DNA of 64,000 nucleotides from Photorhabdus heterorhabditis (GTDB lineage: Bacteria; Pseudomonadota; Gammaproteobacteria; Enterobacterales; Enterobacteriaceae): contig NZ_RCWA01000019.1 in the NCBI RefSeq assembly GCF_018448905.1, forward strand, positions 17,650 through 81,649, in the 5' to 3' direction. The position numbers and the translations under genes are program-made. Of this stretch, positions 19,201 to 28,100 are shown one piece after another. The notes under the pieces were generated by a model, which saw only the letters and a list, made by a program, of their open reading frames with translations, searched no databases and was not told the origin of the DNA. Within the stretch, counting starts at the first letter, position 1, and each line of letters starts with the position of its first letter.

Positions 19201-19283
19201 AAACTGGCGGAACCCGCCGTCAGTGGCAGCGCGGACGTTGGGCGTCGGCTGCCGGATTGGTTAACAGACAAACGATGACTCAT
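16272..19283 (-). CDS. PfaD-type enoyl reductase fused to class III aminotransferase (FclF-like polyamine biosynthesis)
   Basis: A 1003-aa two-domain protein. Residues ~1-535 match PfaD, the 2-nitropropane-dioxygenase-like flavin enoyl reductase of polyunsaturated fatty acid synthases (GIFGAGGLSISRIAEAI, VEGDSGGHTDQ, RIGAAGGLGTPHAILSAFALGAA-type blocks). Residues ~570-1003 are a PLP-dependent class III aminotransferase of the glutamate-1-semialdehyde mutase group, with HGHYHGSAD, IFDEIITGVR and the PLP lysine K831 in TFGKALGGG. The same fusion is described in Xenorhabdus fabclavine and Serratia zeamine polyamine pathways, where a PUFA-like PKS chain is reductively aminated (from memory). The start is coupled to the upstream fragment (stop 4 bases before ATG, AGGGAG site). 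The PKS partner genes are absent from the window, so this may be an orphan. Confidence 0.85.
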   Translation of the reverse strand: MSHRLSVNQSGSRRPTSALPLTAGSASLYDLDHALQVVQLGDGVVLLPASEPLPSEQAVVLGMLPAVTEADLGDDSFRRDYGVRLAYYAGAMANGIHSEEMVIALGQQGILGIFGAGGLSISRIAEAITTLRQHLPNGPFGVNLLHTPSNPAWEMACVRLCMEQQVRVIEASAYINLSTALVYYRVCGLTQQQDGSILRQNRIIAKVSRREVAERFLRPAPENILKKLLAEGVITVAQAELARQVPMADDITVEGDSGGHTDQGVLSCIFRSIVQLRDDIERESCHGFRVRIGAAGGLGTPHAILSAFALGAAYVVTGSINQACVEAGTSEVVKQMLGKAQTSDVAMVPSADMFELGAKVQVLKLGNMYAIRAQKLLALYKQYDSLDALPAQDVALLEKQIFHKPLADIWQETVAYFQRCNLPAVVEKAEQQPKKKMALLFQWYLGQSSRWAINGEETRHIDYQIWCGSSMGAMNEWLQGTPLEDVAQRKVAELAHLLMSGAAYLARIALLELMHVMLPESVKQYVPFNLSKDADYTNGNLTSQTQAEGKQPMGTATKLSLESSTEFYKKCCDLLPGGSHYNFGDPERPLVIPFNRGRNSRIWDLDGNEYLDLFCKFGALFVGHHNEAYNESLIQYMGKVTSVDTCDLEVEVCETMVKHIPCAEMVRFCLSGTEAVQNALRLARGFTGKNRFIRFHGHYHGSADNIIGWRNKQDLHYPVPEQFQGDLLDTCGRATGSMTEQSFMLPWNDIDVLAATIERYHGEIAAVLMEPICLNGGGIFPREGYLEKAKVLCEKYNIVLIFDEIITGVRLGLGGAQQLLGVTPHLATFGKALGGGAMPVSAIVGRRDIMDLYTRGKVIHAGTFNGYPLGLAAIKATLSLIERDPSCYDRMADITRQLSNVFVKAAKAVDLPLVVQGMPTALVYHCQQKPLERSQDYSDKVKFCDIIIRETAKHYGIQFSPLSRIYSNVLMLQDDVRFFEERIFDAMANARKIIDITFKEGMD

Positions 19284-19287
19284 TTTT

Positions 19288-19707
19288 TCATGCTCCCTGT
19301 GTCAACAGTGTCGTAGAGGAGGTGGAAGGTAGAGACAGGCGCTGAGTAAAGCCTATCCCAAGGTTATCGCACAAACCAATGACGTTGCCGCGATAGATGA
19401 TTTCAGCAATGAAGATCAGCGAGATAGCCGTCAAGGTGGTGCTATTATCTTGGTACTGTGCATCAATCGATTTACAGGTTAGACGATAACGTAACACGCC
19501 GCGCTCACGCTTTACTTCACTACGGAATTTGGCGCTGTGCTGAAAGTTATACAGTGTTTGGGAGACCAAATCGCTTTGCGATTTCAGCCCCAGATAATAT
19601 AGGTAGAACTGCATCAGTTGTTCACAGTCTTCAACTTCAAAGGCATATTTCGGGCCAAAACAAACGACGAGGATAAACGCACGGAAGGCACAGATTAAAA
19701 AGTACAT
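19288..19707 (-). pseudogene. C-terminal remnant of a PUFA-synthase-like dehydratase (FabA-like hotdog domain)
   Basis: The frame encodes 139 aa from an ATG at 19707. From about residue 17 (FGPKYAFEVEDCEQLMQFYL) it looks like the end of a hotdog dehydratase domain, including YRLTCKSI and the late VIGLCDNLGIGF. In PUFA-like synthases such a domain ends the PfaC-type subunit and lies directly before pfaD, as here. The first ~16 residues look like random readthrough, so the 5' part of the gene was probably lost. The family call is from pattern recognition, moderate confidence. Confidence 0.55.
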
Positions 19708-19930
19708 TAACCATTCGTCCCGCGTTTATAAGAATATTATTATTAAGATTAGTCTTATTCTCACAATCATATTTCCTGACAGTCTGAACCGTACTGTAAA
19801 AAATAACTTCCCCTGAGACGGAAATAATCGCCATCAGTGAATATAATGTCAGAGAAATATCAATGAAGGTTGGGTTTCCTGCCATGCTGCTGAGGAAAAA
19901 ATAAATACTACCAATAAGTACACATAACAT
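19637..19930 (-). CDS. Questionable small membrane ORF upstream of the dehydratase remnant
   Basis: A 97-aa frame with two hydrophobic stretches (near 3-16 and 26-45) overlapping the 5' end of the dehydratase remnant by 71 bases in another frame. No ribosome-binding evidence is convincing and no family is recognised. It may be a chance frame in DNA left by the deletion that truncated the neighbouring gene. Confidence 0.25.
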   Translation of the reverse strand: MLCVLIGSIYFFLSSMAGNPTFIDISLTLYSLMAIISVSGEVIFYSTVQTVRKYDCENKTNLNNNILINAGRMVNVLFNLCLPCVYPRRLFWPEICL

Positions 19931-19972
19931 GCTCTTACCTTGTACCTTGCTAATAGATATACCCCACCATGT

Positions 19973-20121
19973 TATACCCGTTATCTTTCAAGTTGCCTCT
20001 TTGTTGGCTGCACTCACTCACCCCAGTCACAGAGTTATCTATACCCTTCATCTTTCAAGCTGCTGCTTTGTTGGCTGCGTTCACTTGCCGTCGCCCTGCA
20101 ACTTGAAATCTATAGGGTATA
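19973..20121 (+). repeat. Compound palindromic repeat: half long form plus complete 82-bp form, copy 4
   Basis: 19973-20039 is the left half of a long-form element (TATACCCGTTATCTTTCAAG ... GTCACAGAGTTATC). At the TA where intact copies read TCTATGCTCCC, a complete short-form element runs from TATACCCTTCATC at 20040 to ATAGGGTATA at 20121. The right half of the first element is missing. This looks like insertion of one element into the TA of another. Confidence 0.85.
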
Positions 20122-20821
20122 TAAGGCATGTGCGAGTTATATTGGTTTATTTTGTATTTTTCAAGGCAATAAAACTGGCCTTATTTTTATGATAATTGGT
20201 ATACATCGGTTTAGATTAACTTTCAAATTCCAGTAAAAATTGTTTTATATCAAAAACCAAAGACAACATAATCCTTTTAAATCAATTAAATACAAAAAAA
20301 CCAAACATTAATAAATTGTTATATGTATGGGCAATGGTAAAAAAATGGAATATAAGACTATAAAAACCATAAAAAAAATAAAAAATAACATTTTATACCA
20401 AATAAAATAAAAATCTTAAAAAACATAAATAAATACAATGAAATACAGTGAAATAGATAATAAAACTGTAACAATTATGTGAGGAAGATCGGGAGAAAAT
20501 TTGATTATCAAGATATTAAAGAGAAAAACCTAGTCACCGTTTACTTAATAGATCATACAATTACCACCTCATCAATTCAGCCGACGAAAGACAGATCTTA
20601 AAACAGTTCGTCACCAAAAGATCGTCTGGATCACAGTTTAGTGACAAATCACAACTCCTCAACGAAAAGTACCAGCGAACCTTCCAAAAATCTATTCAAG
20701 AAAAGCCGTTCTGAAGCTTCAATTAAGAAACACAAAATAAACATTAAATTAACATATCAGTGCCAACATTGATTATATTGATATCAAAACAGGCGCTTTT
20801 TATTCAGACTGTGAGGTAGAC
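20122..20821. other. 700-base non-coding AT-rich region upstream of hpaB
   Basis: Very AT-rich, with long A and T runs around 20280-20480. No coding frame with a credible start is seen on either strand. The hpaBC promoter and any HpaA or cAMP-CRP binding sites should lie in the last part; I cannot assign them by eye. The site GTGAGG precedes the hpaB ATG. Confidence 0.55.
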
Positions 20822-22384
20822 ATGAAACCAGAAGATTTTCGCGCCGATAAGAAACGCCCGTTTACCCGTGAAGAGTACCTAAAAAGCCTTCAGGATGGTC
20901 GCGAAATTTATATTTATGGTGAGCGCGTAAAAGATGTCACTACACATCCCGCGTTCCGCAATTCTGCTGCTTCAATCGGTCAGTTATATGACGCACTGCA
21001 CTCCCCGGAAACCCATGATACTTTATGCTGGAATACCGATACCGGCAGTGGTGGATATACTCATAAATTTTTCCGCTTTGCCACCAGCGCAGATGAGTTA
21101 CGTCAGCAACGTGATGCTATCGCTGAATGGTCACGTCAAACTTATGGTTGGATGGGTCGTTCGCCTGACTATAAAGCGGCATTCGGCAATGCACTAGGCG
21201 CATTTCCTGAATATTATGGTCAGTTCTCTGACAACGCCCGTATCTGGTATAAACGTATTCAGGAAGCGGGTGTTTACTTTAACCACGCCATCGTTAATCC
21301 TCCAATTGATCGCCATAAACCCGCAGATCAGACACGTGATGTTTATATCCAACTGGAAAAAGAGACTGATGCAGGTATCATCGTCAGCGGCGCAAAAGTG
21401 GTAGCAACCAACTCAGCTCTGACTCATTATAATTTTATTGGTTTCGGTTCCGCGCAAATAATGGGAGATAATCCTGACTTCGCCCTGATGTTTGTCGCAC
21501 CAATGAATACTGATGGGGTAAAACTGATTTCCCGCGCCTCCTATGAACTCGTAGCAGGTGCGACAGGTTCTCCGTTCGATTATCCCTTATCCAGCCGCTT
21601 TGATGAAAACGATGCAATTCTGGTGATGGATAAAGTCCTTATCCCTTGGGAAAATGTCCTGATTTACCGTGATTTTGACCGCGCTCGTCACTGGGCAGTT
21701 CAAGCAGGATTCGCAAGCCTATACCCATTACAGGCTTGTGTACGTCTGGCTGTGAAGCTGGATTTTATTACCGCCCTGCTGCAAAGGAGCTTGGAATGTA
21801 CCGGAGTGATAGAATTCCGAGGTGTTCAAGCTGATTTAGGTGAAGTTGTTGCCTGGCGTAACCTGTTCTGGTCGCTGAGTGATGCAATGTGGGCCGAAGC
21901 TAAACCGTGGAAAGGCGGAGCCTATATGCCGGATACTCAAGCGATACAAACTTATCGGGTTATGGCGCCAACGGCTTATACCAAGATTAAGAATATTATT
22001 GAAAAAAACGTCACCAGTGGCCTGATTTATCTGCCATCCAGTGTACGTGACATGAATAACCCAGAAATCAACAAATATCTGGCCCGATATGTTCGCGGTT
22101 CCAACGGCATAGATCATGTTGAACGAATTAAGATCTTAAAACTGATGTGGGATGCAATTGGCAGTGAATTCGGCGGTCGTCATGAGTTGTATGAAATTAA
22201 TTACGCTGGCAGCCAAGATGAAATTCGTATGCAATGTCTACGTCATGCCCATGGTTCTGGCAATATGAAGAAAATGATGGATATGGTTGATCGCTGCCTT
22301 TCTGATTACGATCAGAACGGCTGGCTCAGACCACACTTATACAACAATAACGATATTAACCAGTTAGATAAGCTGCTGAAATAA
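20822..22384 (+). CDS. hpaB: 4-hydroxyphenylacetate 3-monooxygenase, oxygenase component
   Basis: A 520-aa FADH2-using monooxygenase matching HpaB length. It hydroxylates 4-hydroxyphenylacetate to 3,4-dihydroxyphenylacetate, the HpaD substrate, using reduced flavin from HpaC. The N-terminus (KPEDFRADKKRPFTREEYL) and the blocks GIIVSGAKVVATNSALTHYN and GSPFDYPLSSRFDENDA are typical of the family. hpaC follows after 20 bases. Its separation from hpaA is unusual compared with E. coli. Confidence 0.96.
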   Translation: MKPEDFRADKKRPFTREEYLKSLQDGREIYIYGERVKDVTTHPAFRNSAASIGQLYDALHSPETHDTLCWNTDTGSGGYTHKFFRFATSADELRQQRDAIAEWSRQTYGWMGRSPDYKAAFGNALGAFPEYYGQFSDNARIWYKRIQEAGVYFNHAIVNPPIDRHKPADQTRDVYIQLEKETDAGIIVSGAKVVATNSALTHYNFIGFGSAQIMGDNPDFALMFVAPMNTDGVKLISRASYELVAGATGSPFDYPLSSRFDENDAILVMDKVLIPWENVLIYRDFDRARHWAVQAGFASLYPLQACVRLAVKLDFITALLQRSLECTGVIEFRGVQADLGEVVAWRNLFWSLSDAMWAEAKPWKGGAYMPDTQAIQTYRVMAPTAYTKIKNIIEKNVTSGLIYLPSSVRDMNNPEINKYLARYVRGSNGIDHVERIKILKLMWDAIGSEFGGRHELYEINYAGSQDEIRMQCLRHAHGSGNMKKMMDMVDRCLSDYDQNGWLRPHLYNNNDINQLDKLLK

Positions 22385-22404
22385 CCAGTAGCAGGAGGCC
22401 AATT

Positions 22405-22920
22405 ATGTCTGTAGAAAATGAACATCGCCTGCGTTTCAGAGATGCGATGGCGAGCCTGTCAGCAGCGGTGAATATCGTCACCACTGATGGCAATGCCGGA
22501 TGCTGTGGTATCACTGCCACAGCGGTGTGCTCGATCACCGATACGCCACCCACTCTGATGGTATGTCTTAACCGTAACAGCGCTATGAATGTTGTTTTTC
22601 AGGAAAATGGCCGCCTGTGTGTAAATATCTTAAACCATGAGCAAGAATTGATGGCACGCCACTTTGCTGGCATGACCGACGTCAGTATGGAAGAACGTTT
22701 TCGCTGGAATATCTGGCAGAAAGGAGTGTTAGGCCAACCTGTGTTAACCGGTACCCTCGCCAGTCTTGAAGGTGAAATTGAACAAGTTCAAGAGGTAGGT
22801 ACTCATAATGTGTATCTGGTCAAAATCCGACATATTACGGTAAGCGAACAAGGACATGGTTTGATCTACTTCAAGCGTAATTTCCGTCCAGTTATGCTGG
22901 AAACTGCCGCTGCCGTTTAA
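22405..22920 (+). CDS. hpaC: 4-hydroxyphenylacetate 3-monooxygenase, flavin reductase component
   Basis: A 171-aa NADH:flavin oxidoreductase of the flavin-reductase-like FMN-binding split-barrel family. It supplies FADH2 to HpaB. The segment FRDAMASLSAAVNIVTTDG, then GITATAVCSITDTPPTLMVC, is characteristic. A GCAGGAGG site precedes the ATG. A clear terminator hairpin lies 38 bases after the stop. Confidence 0.96.
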   Translation: MSVENEHRLRFRDAMASLSAAVNIVTTDGNAGCCGITATAVCSITDTPPTLMVCLNRNSAMNVVFQENGRLCVNILNHEQELMARHFAGMTDVSMEERFRWNIWQKGVLGQPVLTGTLASLEGEIEQVQEVGTHNVYLVKIRHITVSEQGHGLIYFKRNFRPVMLETAAAV

Positions 22921-22957
22921 CCCCCCATCCATCAGATGATTAAACTGTTCCTCCAAT

Positions 22958-22998
22958 ATTCAGGCCCTAACCGGCCTGAATAGTCTTCTTTTCTTGTC
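22958..22998 (+). terminator. Rho-independent terminator of hpaBC
   Basis: ATTCAGGCC (22958-22966) pairs perfectly with GGCCTGAAT (22973-22981) around a 6-base loop, followed by the T-rich AGTCTTCTTTTCTTG. Confidence 0.85.
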
Positions 22999-23256
22999 TG
23001 GCAGTTAACCACTCTCTAAACCCTACAATTTCTGACATTCACCTGATGAATATACTGTTAAATTTAATATTGTTATTTATATTAGTGTGATCAACCACCA
23101 AGAACCTATTTTAACCATATAATAATCTACCTTGTTCGCAAACAATTGGACAAATCACATAAAAACATAATTTTATCAAAACATTATGTTACTGAATGTT
23201 ACTGTGAGTTTTTGTGTGTATTCCAATAAATATTAGCTAATCAGAGGCAATTAACT

Positions 23257-24726
23257 ATGAATAAACCCGCATCCATCGGTTTATTACAACAACCCAAACC
23301 ATTCTTTATGATTTTCTTCGTCGAACTTTGGGAACGATTCGGCTACTACGGCGTACAGGGTATTCTTGCTGTTTATTTTGTACACAAATTAGGGTTTTCT
23401 CAAGAACAAGCATTTACCACCTTCGGAGCATTTGCTGCGCTGGTCTATGGCCTGATCGCTATTGGTGGCTATGTAGGTGACCACTTACTGGGGACCAAAC
23501 GAACCATTGTGTTAGGCGCCATCGTTCTGACAATAGGTTACTTTATGACAGGTCTTTCGATCTTGAAACCTGAATTAATTTTCTACGCATTAGGAACGAT
23601 TGCCGTTGGTAATGGCCTGTTCAAGGCCAACCCGGCTAGCCTGCTATCTAAATGCTATCCACCGAAAGATCCTCGTCTGGACGGAGCATTTACTTTGTTT
23701 TACATGTCAATCAACATCGGTTCCCTGTTCTCACTCGCGATTGCACCAGTCATTGCTGAAAAATTCGGTTATGCCATTACCTACAATATTTGTGGTATTG
23801 GCCTGATTATTGCTTTGTTGTTCTATATCCTCTTTCGCAATACGGTTCGCAATATTGGTTCTGAACCCGATCATCAACGAATCAACTATAAAAACCTGAC
23901 TCTGGTACTGGCTGGAAGTGTTGTGATGATTTTCATTTGTGCATGGCTGATGCACAATGTGAACATAGCTAATATTGTTCTGATTGGGCTGTCTGTAATT
24001 ATCGTGTTTATCTTCTTCCGTGAAGCATTCAAGCAGGATAAAGTTGGCCGAAACAAAATGTTTGTTGCTTTCATTCTGATGCTGCAAGCTATTGTATTCT
24101 TCATCCTATATGCTCAGATGCCAACTTCCCTGAACTTCTTCGCAATCAATAACGTTCACCATCAGTTACTTGGTTTTGATATCAACCCAGTCAGTTTCCA
24201 GGCCCTCAACCCATTCTGGATAGTGGTTGCTAGTCCGATACTAGCGGCTCTATACACTCACTGGGGTTCTAAAGGTAAAGACCTGACGATGCCAACTAAG
24301 TTTACAATTGGTATGTTCCTGTGTTCTTTAGGTTTCCTGACTGCCGCGGCTGCCGGTTTGTGGTTTGCTGATGAACAAGGTTTGACTTCACCCTGGTTTA
24401 TCGTTCTGGTTTATCTGTTCCAAAGTCTGGGTGAATTAATGATCGGTGCGCTCGGTCTGGCAATGGTCGCTGCTCTGGTTCCTCAGTATTTGATGGGCTT
24501 TATTCTGGGGATGTGGTACTTAACTCAAGCAACCTCATTCTTACTCGGCGGCCATGTAGCAGCTTTTACTGCGGTACCGGAAGGTATTACTGATCCACTG
24601 GAAACGTTGCCAGTCTATACCAACGTATTTGGCAAAATTGGTATTGCGACCTTTATTGTCGCCATCATCATGGCAATCACGGTACCGAGGCTGAATCGTA
24701 TGATGAATGGAAAACAAAAAGCATAA
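23257..24726 (+). CDS. dtpA: Proton-dependent di/tripeptide transporter (POT family, DtpA/TppB-like)
   Basis: A 489-aa inner-membrane proton-coupled oligopeptide transporter. The N-terminal [15 protein letters not shown] contains the ExxERFxYY motif and [13 protein letters not shown] is the POT signature; 12-14 hydrophobic segments follow. The start [20 protein letters not shown] resembles E. coli DtpA (YdgR). TTAGCTAATCAGAGGC precedes the ATG. It is a monocistronic housekeeping-type gene between hpaC and the Tc locus. DtpA versus DtpB cannot be settled here. Confidence 0.88.
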   Translation: MNKPASIGLLQQPKPFFMIFFVELWERFGYYGVQGILAVYFVHKLGFSQEQAFTTFGAFAALVYGLIAIGGYVGDHLLGTKRTIVLGAIVLTIGYFMTGLSILKPELIFYALGTIAVGNGLFKANPASLLSKCYPPKDPRLDGAFTLFYMSINIGSLFSLAIAPVIAEKFGYAITYNICGIGLIIALLFYILFRNTVRNIGSEPDHQRINYKNLTLVLAGSVVMIFICAWLMHNVNIANIVLIGLSVIIVFIFFREAFKQDKVGRNKMFVAFILMLQAIVFFILYAQMPTSLNFFAINNVHHQLLGFDINPVSFQALNPFWIVVASPILAALYTHWGSKGKDLTMPTKFTIGMFLCSLGFLTAAAAGLWFADEQGLTSPWFIVLVYLFQSLGELMIGALGLAMVAALVPQYLMGFILGMWYLTQATSFLLGGHVAAFTAVPEGITDPLETLPVYTNVFGKIGIATFIVAIIMAITVPRLNRMMNGKQKA

Positions 24727-25161
24727 TTTGTTTTAAATAAAACCTCGTCAAAGGAGGTTACACCGCTCGTTTAAACATTTTTATTCGAGCGGAATAGTTC
24801 ACTTTTCCATTAATTCTTCTGCTTACAGAAAAATATTAATCATCTCATTTCGTAAAGCCTCGTTCAGAACAAAAGCAATTATTTCATTTTCTTATGATAA
24901 ATAATAACAACTATTGTTCATGAAATTATAAATTTTGTTATTGCATAACAACGGCTGTTTAAATAAACAATAAGGTAATAACGTTATGAAATAATTAATG
25001 ATTGAATGATTTCTTCTTATTTGTCAGTTAATTTCAATTTATTTCCAATCATTATCAGACGTTATATTTTCTGCCTTATTTTAATGAGTATAAATTATTG
25101 TACCCATGATACTCAGGGCAGCATAAGTGTTTTATTTATTTAATATTTAAAAGGAATAAAC
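24727..25161 (+). promoter_or_regulatory. Upstream region of the first TcA gene with a perfect palindrome
   Basis: No coding frame. From about 24832 it is recognisably homologous to the region upstream of the second TcA gene (31851-32106 plus 32249-32310). Shared blocks include GCAATTATTTCATTT, TATAAATTTTGTTATTGCAT and TTAATATTTAAAAGGAATAA before the ATG. At 24935-24951 TTGTTAT-TGC-ATAACAA is a perfect inverted repeat, a candidate operator or regulator site. The region also preserves the sequence without the repeat element that occupies the sister copy. Confidence 0.6.
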
Positions 25162-28100
25162 ATGAATACACTCACGCCCGAACTCGAAAGAATATTAAAA
25201 GATAATGGCTTTAATTCCCCACTAGATATTGGCCACCTCTCTTTTGACGAATTTCTCCACAAAATGGACGGTAAGCTCTCTTGGTCAAAGACCCTCAGTT
25301 TATATCTTGATGTACAACAGGATAATCAATTGCATGAAGCGCATATTCTCAAACGTGCGAATCCTCAGTTGCAAAATGCCATTCAGCTGGCCCTCACAAC
25401 ACCTCATGCTGATCTGCAAGGTTATAACAGTAAATTCGGTGGTCGGGCCAATCAGTATGTAATCCCAGGAGCGGTATCTTCCATGTTTTCTCCTGCTGCT
25501 TATTTAACAGAACTTTATCGTCAAGCGCAGGATTTACATGTGCAAGGTTCTATTTATCATCTGGATACACGTCGCCCGGATCTAAAATCACTGACGCTCA
25601 GCCAGCAAAATATGGATGATGAAATTTCTACCCTTTCTCTGTCTAATAAGGTGTTGCTGGCAGGGATTAAAACTCTACCTAAGTTAGAAGACCAGACTAA
25701 AGTAATGCAAGAATTATCAACCTTCCGCCTTGCCGACTCAATGCCGTATCACGATGCTTATGAAAATATACGTCAAGTTATTCAGTTACAGGCACCAATA
25801 TTAAATCCATTTAATACATCTCCAGAAACCCCAATTGCCAAGCTGATATATCAAACCTCCCTGCTTGAGATTAATGCTGCTGTCTCTCCTGACTTGTTTA
25901 ATATTCTGACGACCAATGCTACAGAAGATAATGTTCAAGACCTTTATCAACGGATCTTTGGTGATATTGCCCCCTCCCTAATGTTCAAACCAGAACAGTT
26001 GAAAAGTTATTATCATCTGACGGATCAAGAAGCCGATCAATTTATTAAACAGGAAGAAATTGCACGAGTACATCAGTTGATGGAGAATGAAGACAGTGAG
26101 CAACCTGCTCAATATTATCTGCTAAGACTCAATAAGATTATTCGTTTGTCTCGAATAGCGAAACTCTCCCCAGCAATCCTTAAAAACATTATCTCTGGTA
26201 GTATCCATACATCTCAACCTACAGAACTTGGAGGTGAGGATATTTATGACCTCATAGAAGTTCCTGCCCTTCCCCCATACAATGAATTTCGTGACGAGCC
26301 GGATATCAATGTAGAGGCATTAAGGAAAGCCTTTCGAGTTAAATACTATATGCAGCGTTACGGTATTGATGCTGAAACCGCGCTAATACTGTGCAAAGTC
26401 TCTATTACAGAAAGGACTCATATAACAAATCCTTCTCACCTCAATTTGACCCAATCGCTGGCTGATATCCATCAGTTAACGACTAATGAGTTGAATTTAC
26501 TGCTGGTTGCCATCGGTGAAGGGACAAACAACTTATCCGAGATCAGTGATAGCCATCTGGCTGTTCTGATTGACAAACTTTATACCGTTACCGAGTGGCT
26601 ACGAACACGGAAATGGAGTGTGTATCAGCTGTTTGTCATGACTACCACCAACTATGACAAAACGATAACACCAGAAATCCAAAACTTACTTGATACTGCC
26701 TACAATGGCTTGCAAGGCTTTAATAATGATGAAAGTAAGCCAGACCAACTATTGGCAGCCCTATCTCCTTATGTCGCTGCTGCTCTGCAATTACCGTCTG
26801 AAAACGCCGCTCACTACGTGCTTACCTGGGCAGATCAACTAAAACCTGGCAACGGTACAATGACGGCAGAAAAATTCTGGGGGTGGTTGCAAGCTCAATA
26901 TAATTCAGAACAACATAATTCAGAACAACCACCGCTCCCTGTCACACCAGAGCACGCGGCTCAGTATTGCCAGTGCCTGGCACAATTAGCACTGATTTAT
27001 CACTCCACTGACCTCAGCGAGAATACCTTACGTCTGTTTGTGACAAAACCGCAATTCTTTGGCATGACAGCGTCAACGCATAATGCACTATCACTGATAA
27101 TGCTGACACGTTTTGCTGACTGGGTTAACTCTCTGGATGACAAAGCTTCCACCGTGCTAACAGCCTTCGAAGGTAAAACATTAACGGCGGAACAACTGGC
27201 TAACGCCATGAATCTTGATGAAAACCTGCTGTTGCAAGCCAGTCATCAAGCGCAAAATAATTTCTCCAACTGGGCATCTATTGACACCCTCCTGCAATGG
27301 GTTAGCGTTGCGCGTCAGTTAAATATTTCCCCCCAAGAAGTTTCTACGCTAGCACAACTACTAACCGCAGAATCTCACCCTACCTATGCTCAATGGGAAA
27401 ACGTAGCTGCGATATTAACCGCTGGGCTGAATACTCAAAAGACCCATGCTTTACACGCTTTTCTGGATGAGTCTCGTAGTATTGCTTTGAGTGAGTACTA
27501 TATCCGTAAAGCCGTCAACACAAGTGCAAAAATTAAAAACCGTGATGACCTATATCAGTATTTATTAATTGATAATCAGGTTTCCGCTGCCATCAAAACG
27601 ACGCCGATCGCAGAAGCTATCGCCAGTATCCAGCTATACATCAACCGGGCATTGAAAAATATGGAAGCAGATACCATCACAAATGTCACCTGCCGTCCAT
27701 TCTTTACCAACTGGGATAAATACAATAAACGCTATAGCACCTGGGCCAGCGTTGCTAAGCTTATTTACTATCCTGAAAATTACATCGATCCGACGATACG
27801 CATCGGGCAAACAAAAATGATGGATGCTCTACTGCAATCCGTCAGTCAAAGCCAATTAAATACCGATACCGCCGAAGATGCTTTTATGTCTTATCTGACG
27901 TCGTTTGAACAGGTCGCTAATTTAGAAGTCATCAGTGCTTATCACGACAATATTAATAGTCATCAAGGACTCACCTATTTTATCGGACACAGTAAAACAG
28001 AAATTAATCAATATTACTGGCGTAGCGTGGATCACAACAAATTCAACAATGGAAAATTCGCCCCTAACGCCTGGAGTGAGTGGCACAAAATTGACTGTCC

